A stretch of 6,980 nt of DNA from an uncultured Shinella sp. (GTDB lineage Bacteria > Pseudomonadota > Alphaproteobacteria > Rhizobiales > Rhizobiaceae), in the NCBI GenBank assembly GCA_946481465.1, contig CAMLOC010000191.1:1-6980 (forward strand), read 5' to 3'. This document shows, piece after piece, positions 6,313 to 6,980 of the stretch. The notes beneath the pieces were generated by a model. It was not told the origin of the DNA. It worked only from the letters and a program-made list of their open reading frames with translations, and searched no databases. Within the stretch, counting starts at the first letter, position 1, and each line of letters opens with the position of its first letter. The translations under genes were made by a program, and so were the position numbers.

Positions 6313-6323
6313 TACTAAAAATC
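6298..6323. promoter_or_regulatory. AT-rich palindrome in the divergent control region, candidate GntR operator
   Basis: TTTTTAG (6305-6311) and CTAAAAA (6315-6321) form a perfect inverted repeat around ATA, with an outer G/C pair at 6303/6323. It is preceded by AATTGG (6298-6303), itself the inverse of CCAATT at 6279-6284. It overlaps the expected -10 and start of transcription of the aconitase gene, the classic position for repression. It shares TTGG plus a T-run, and an A-run on the right arm, with the palindromes at 4011-4039 and 5202-5222. Confidence 0.6.
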
Positions 6324-6328
6324 ACTTT

Positions 6329-6341
6329 TTGGAGTCTCCAA
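6329..6341 (+). promoter_or_regulatory. Ribosome-binding site of the aconitase gene within a small perfect palindrome
   Basis: GGAG (6331-6334) lies six bases before the ATG at 6341 and fixes that start. It is embedded in TTGGAG-T-CTCCAA, perfect over 6+1+6 bases and ending on the A of the start codon. In RNA it could form a four-pair stem (UUGG/CCAA) that hides part of the ribosome site; in DNA it could be a minor protein site. Its TTGG also resembles the operator half-sites. Confidence 0.5.
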
Positions 6342-6980
6342 TGGCGCAGCGGATCGAAACGGCCGAGGGAACCGTCAGGCTCGTTTCGCTGGGCGATGCC
6401 TTTCCGGGCCGGCTCGAACGCCTGCCGGTCGTGCTGCGGATCCTGCTGGAGAACGTCGCGCGGCGCGATCCCGGCCGGCTGGCCGCCTTCACCGAAGCGC
6501 TCGACCGCTGGCTCGACGAGGGCACGAGCGAGGCGGAGGTCGATTTCCACCCGTCCCGCGTGCTGATGCACGACACGACCTGCGTGCCGGCGCTGGTGGA
6601 TATCGCGGCGATGCGCGACGCCGTCGCGGAAGCCGGCGGCGATCCCGCGGCGCTGACGCCGGTTCTGCCCGTCGACGTCTCGGTGGACCACAGCGTGGCG
6701 GTCGACTGGTACGGCCGCCCCGGCGCGCGCGAACACAACATGCGCCGCGAAATGGAGCGCAACGGCGAGCGCTACCGGCTGATGAAATGGGCGACCGCCG
6801 CGCTGCCCGGCGTGCGCGTCCATCCGCCCGGCACCGGCATCATGCACACGCTGAACCTCGAACAGCTCGCCACCGTCATCGGCATCGAGGAGCGCGACGG
6901 CGAACGCTGGGCCGCGCCCGACACGCTCATCGGCACGGACAGCCACACGCCGATGATCAACGGCATCGGCGTGCTGGCCT
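6341..6980 (+). CDS. Aconitase-family hydro-lyase (AcnA/AcnD-like), 3' end cut by window edge
   Basis: Cytoplasmic [4Fe-4S] dehydratase/isomerase that moves a hydroxyl group in tri- or dicarboxylic acids; 213 N-terminal residues are visible of a protein that is usually near 900. Recognisable blocks: LPVVLRILLENVARRD (28-43), HDTTCVPALVDIAAMRD (77-93), PVDVSVDHSVAVD (110-122), ERNGERYRLMKWA (139-151), PPGTGIMHTLNLE (162-174) and GTDSHTPMINGIG (198-210). Active-site residues equivalent to mitochondrial aconitase D100-H101, H147 and D165-S166-H167 are present as D116-H117, H169 and D200-S201-H202. The cluster cysteines lie beyond the window. H77 sits where AcnA/IRP1-type enzymes have Gln (QDFTGVP), so it may not be an ordinary citrate-cycle aconitase. 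Its divergent position next to the regulator, dehydrogenase and importer suggests a pathway-specific paralogue acting before the dehydrogenase. Confidence 0.93.
   Translation, partial: MAQRIETAEGTVRLVSLGDAFPGRLERLPVVLRILLENVARRDPGRLAAFTEALDRWLDEGTSEAEVDFHPSRVLMHDTTCVPALVDIAAMRDAVAEAGGDPAALTPVLPVDVSVDHSVAVDWYGRPGAREHNMRREMERNGERYRLMKWATAALPGVRVHPPGTGIMHTLNLEQLATVIGIEERDGERWAAPDTLIGTDSHTPMINGIGVLA

Noticed and set aside
6155..6340. Iron-responsive element for the aconitase or other genes
   Set aside because: No CAGTGN loop on a suitable stem is present in the leader regions.
6308..6946. 212-residue minus-strand open frame opposite the aconitase gene
   Set aside because: It is antisense to well-conserved aconitase blocks and has no recognisable domain.

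Overview
The window is GC-rich DNA with alphaproteobacterial character. Codon choice, gene style and the iron-type ABC importer beside carboxylate enzymes would fit a Rhizobiaceae-like soil or plant-associated bacterium, but no ribosomal or other marker gene is present, so this is inference. It reads as one catabolic locus for an imported organic acid. Nothing here looks like phage, insertion sequence, CRISPR, tRNA or rRNA.

Layout. Five genes lie on the minus strand, in transcription order: a GntR/FadR-type regulator (6154-5228), an NAD-type beta-decarboxylating dehydrogenase of the isocitrate/isopropylmalate family (5139-4051), a periplasmic solute-binding protein (3920-2820), a fused double-domain ABC permease (2753-993) and an ABC ATPase (1000 to beyond the left edge). 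One gene is on the plus strand, divergent from the regulator: an aconitase-family hydro-lyase (6341 to beyond the right edge). The permease and ATPase genes overlap by 8 bases. The three transporter genes look like one transcription unit, with a GC-rich stem-loop between the binding-protein gene and the permease gene.

How it may work (inference). The importer brings in a small, probably polycarboxylate, substrate. The aconitase-like enzyme isomerises a hydroxy-tricarboxylate. The dehydrogenase oxidises and decarboxylates the product, the same chemistry as citrate to isocitrate to 2-oxoglutarate, or 2-isopropylmalate to 3-isopropylmalate to 2-oxoisocaproate. The regulator's effector domain belongs to a family that binds carboxylic acids. 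The binding protein resembles ferric-iron binding proteins but lacks their tyrosine pair, so an organic ligand, or a metal-citrate complex, is more likely than bare Fe3+.

Regulation. The most striking non-coding signal is a set of AT-rich palindromes built on TTGGYTTTT, at 4011-4039, 5198-5222 and 6298-6323, with a half-site at 6256-6265. They sit at the promoter regions of the binding protein, the dehydrogenase, the aconitase and the regulator itself. They are good candidates for operators of the local GntR protein, which appears to carry an extra winged-helix segment between its DNA-binding and effector domains.
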